Part shown: piece after piece, positions 55,897 through 56,532 of the stretch | Numbering within the stretch: the first letter of the stretch is position 1 | Layout of the letters: each line of letters begins with the position of its first letter | NCBI GenBank assembly: GCA_944390495.1 | Contig: CALXQE010000082.1 | Location: forward strand, 1-56,532 | DNA: 56,532 nucleotides | Source of the DNA: an uncultured Clostridia bacterium | GTDB lineage: Bacteria; Bacillota; Clostridia; UBA1381 | Direction of reading: 5' to 3' | Position numbers and translations under genes: made by a program | Notes under the pieces: model-generated | The model's database searches: none | Told to the model about the DNA's origin: nothing | What the model saw: only the letters and a program-made list of their open reading frames with translations

Positions 55897-56532
55897 TTAC
55901 TTAACTGCTTTTATTGTATAGGTCGCTCCCCAATTCTTCAGCACCTCAACAGAAGAAAAACCTGCTTCCAGAAGTGCTTCTGTTTCGTGTTTTACAGTAA
56001 GGGGAGTGTCGTAATGGTAAAACGCATCATCGGCAATTCCTTGCTCTGATTTCAATGCAATCAAGTTTTGTCGGTGCATCTGTTCCTCCTCATCAGACAA
56101 AGAGAAGTAGTCCGTCAGCACAAAATATCCACCATCATTCAATGCCCTATGTAATTTGGCATATAAAGGCACTTTTTCTTCCTTTGTAAAATGGTGTAAA
56201 CTCTCCACCGACACCGCTGCATCAAATACGTTCTCGCCAAAAGGCACATCAAAATAGGAATCGCAAATCAAAGTGATGTCTTTGTCGGCAAATTTCTTTT
56301 TTAGCGCCGACAACATTCCTTGCGATAAATCGACACCCGTTACCTTTGCGGACGGATTTAGCAGATAGTATTCTTCTAACTCCAATCCTGTGCCACAACC
56401 CAAATCAAGTATATGGCAGTTTTCGGTAGTCGGTAACCGCTTAGCCGTAAAGGGATAAAACTCATCTGCCGCTTCAATGTTGGTCATCATGTGTTCATCG
56501 TATCCGTCTAATCTATTTTCAAAAAAATCAGC
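55897..56532 (-). CDS. Class I SAM-dependent methyltransferase (5' end beyond window)
   Basis: The frame is open to the right edge: 14 codons precede the first ATG at 56490 and read ADFFENRLDGYDEHM, which fits the family N-terminus, so the real start is beyond 56532. SAM-binding motif I ILDLGCGTGLELEEY, VTGVDLSQGML (acidic end of beta2), FDAAVSVESLHHF and LNDGGYFVLTDYF follow the class I order. Small-molecule or unknown substrate. Base composition is visibly richer in G/C and codon use differs (GCG, ACC, GAC, CTC are common) from its neighbours, suggesting recent transfer. It ends with TIKAVK, abutting the GNAT remnant. Confidence 0.85.
   Translation of the reverse strand, partial: ADFFENRLDGYDEHMMTNIEAADEFYPFTAKRLPTTENCHILDLGCGTGLELEEYYLLNPSAKVTGVDLSQGMLSALKKKFADKDITLICDSYFDVPFGENVFDAAVSVESLHHFTKEEKVPLYAKLHRALNDGGYFVLTDYFSLSDEEEQMHRQNLIALKSEQGIADDAFYHYDTPLTVKHETEALLEAGFSSVEVLKNWGATYTIKAVK

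Overview
This window is a piece of the chromosome of a low-GC, endospore-forming member of the Clostridia. The evidence is the AT-rich base composition, Firmicute-type ribosome binding sites (AGGAGG), an L7Ae-like gene at the head of the str operon, spmA/spmB, a GerA-family germinant-receptor operon, a ParA/ParB/DUF4446 cluster with canonical parS sites, and a DnaD-domain protein paired with a DnaC-like ATPase. The species cannot be named from the sequence. Several signs (dnaA, dnaN, parAB, three parS sites and a cluster of DnaA boxes) place it in the replication-origin region.

Layout. 1-2421 (minus): N-terminal 807 codons of a large secreted Glu/Thr/Val-rich protein that runs off the left edge. 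2.7-7.8 kb (plus): str operon (L7Ae-like, rpsL, rpsG, fusA) and tuf. 7.8-9.75 kb: an accessory patch with a CAP-domain exoprotein, a small XRE regulator and a membrane zinc-ribbon protein. 9.8-12.15 kb: coaBC (minus), then spmA-spmB. 12.2-15.85 kb: glycolytic operon pgk-tpiA-gpmI. 15.9-20.45 kb: lysine-riboswitch operon asd / lectin-SLH surface protein / dapA-dapB. 20.46-25.2 kb (minus): a SLOG-fold gene and a ger operon gerA-gerB-gerC plus a 52-codon membrane ORF. gerB is interrupted by a single-base frameshift. 25.3-29.3 kb (plus): parA-parB-DUF4446-coiled-coil membrane protein-serS. 29.3-29.75 kb: DnaA-box cluster (oriC candidate). 29.76-31.55 kb: trmK, a Nif3-family gene and RNase P RNA. 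31.6-36.0 kb (minus): an SDR gene and a ppx-ppk pair. 36.2-42.1 kb (plus): dnaA, dnaN, an MBL hydrolase, hemZ and a DnaC-like ATPase. 42.3-44.4 kb: gap (plus) facing a DnaD-domain gene (minus). 44.7-52.3 kb: rpoB-rpoC. 52.5 kb: tRNA-Thr(GGT). 52.8-55.5 kb: rho and an overlapping GT-C glycosyltransferase-like membrane protein. 55.5-56.5 kb (minus): a truncated GNAT gene and a methyltransferase that runs off the right edge; this end looks recently acquired.

The genes form several functional blocks: translation and transcription machinery, lower glycolysis, lysine/diaminopimelate synthesis under lysine control, spore maturation and germination, and origin segregation and replication initiation. 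The most unusual structure is the parAB/ger divergent region. Two parS sites sit against the -35 elements of the two opposing promoters, and a third forms the spacer between gerA and gerB. Other points to check are the gerB frameshift, the small two-membrane-segment ORF overlapping gerC, the DnaA-box cluster 6.5 kb away from dnaA, a foldable RNA element in the rpsL-rpsG spacer, and a lectin-SLH gene inside the lysine operon. No CRISPR array, insertion sequence or prophage was seen.
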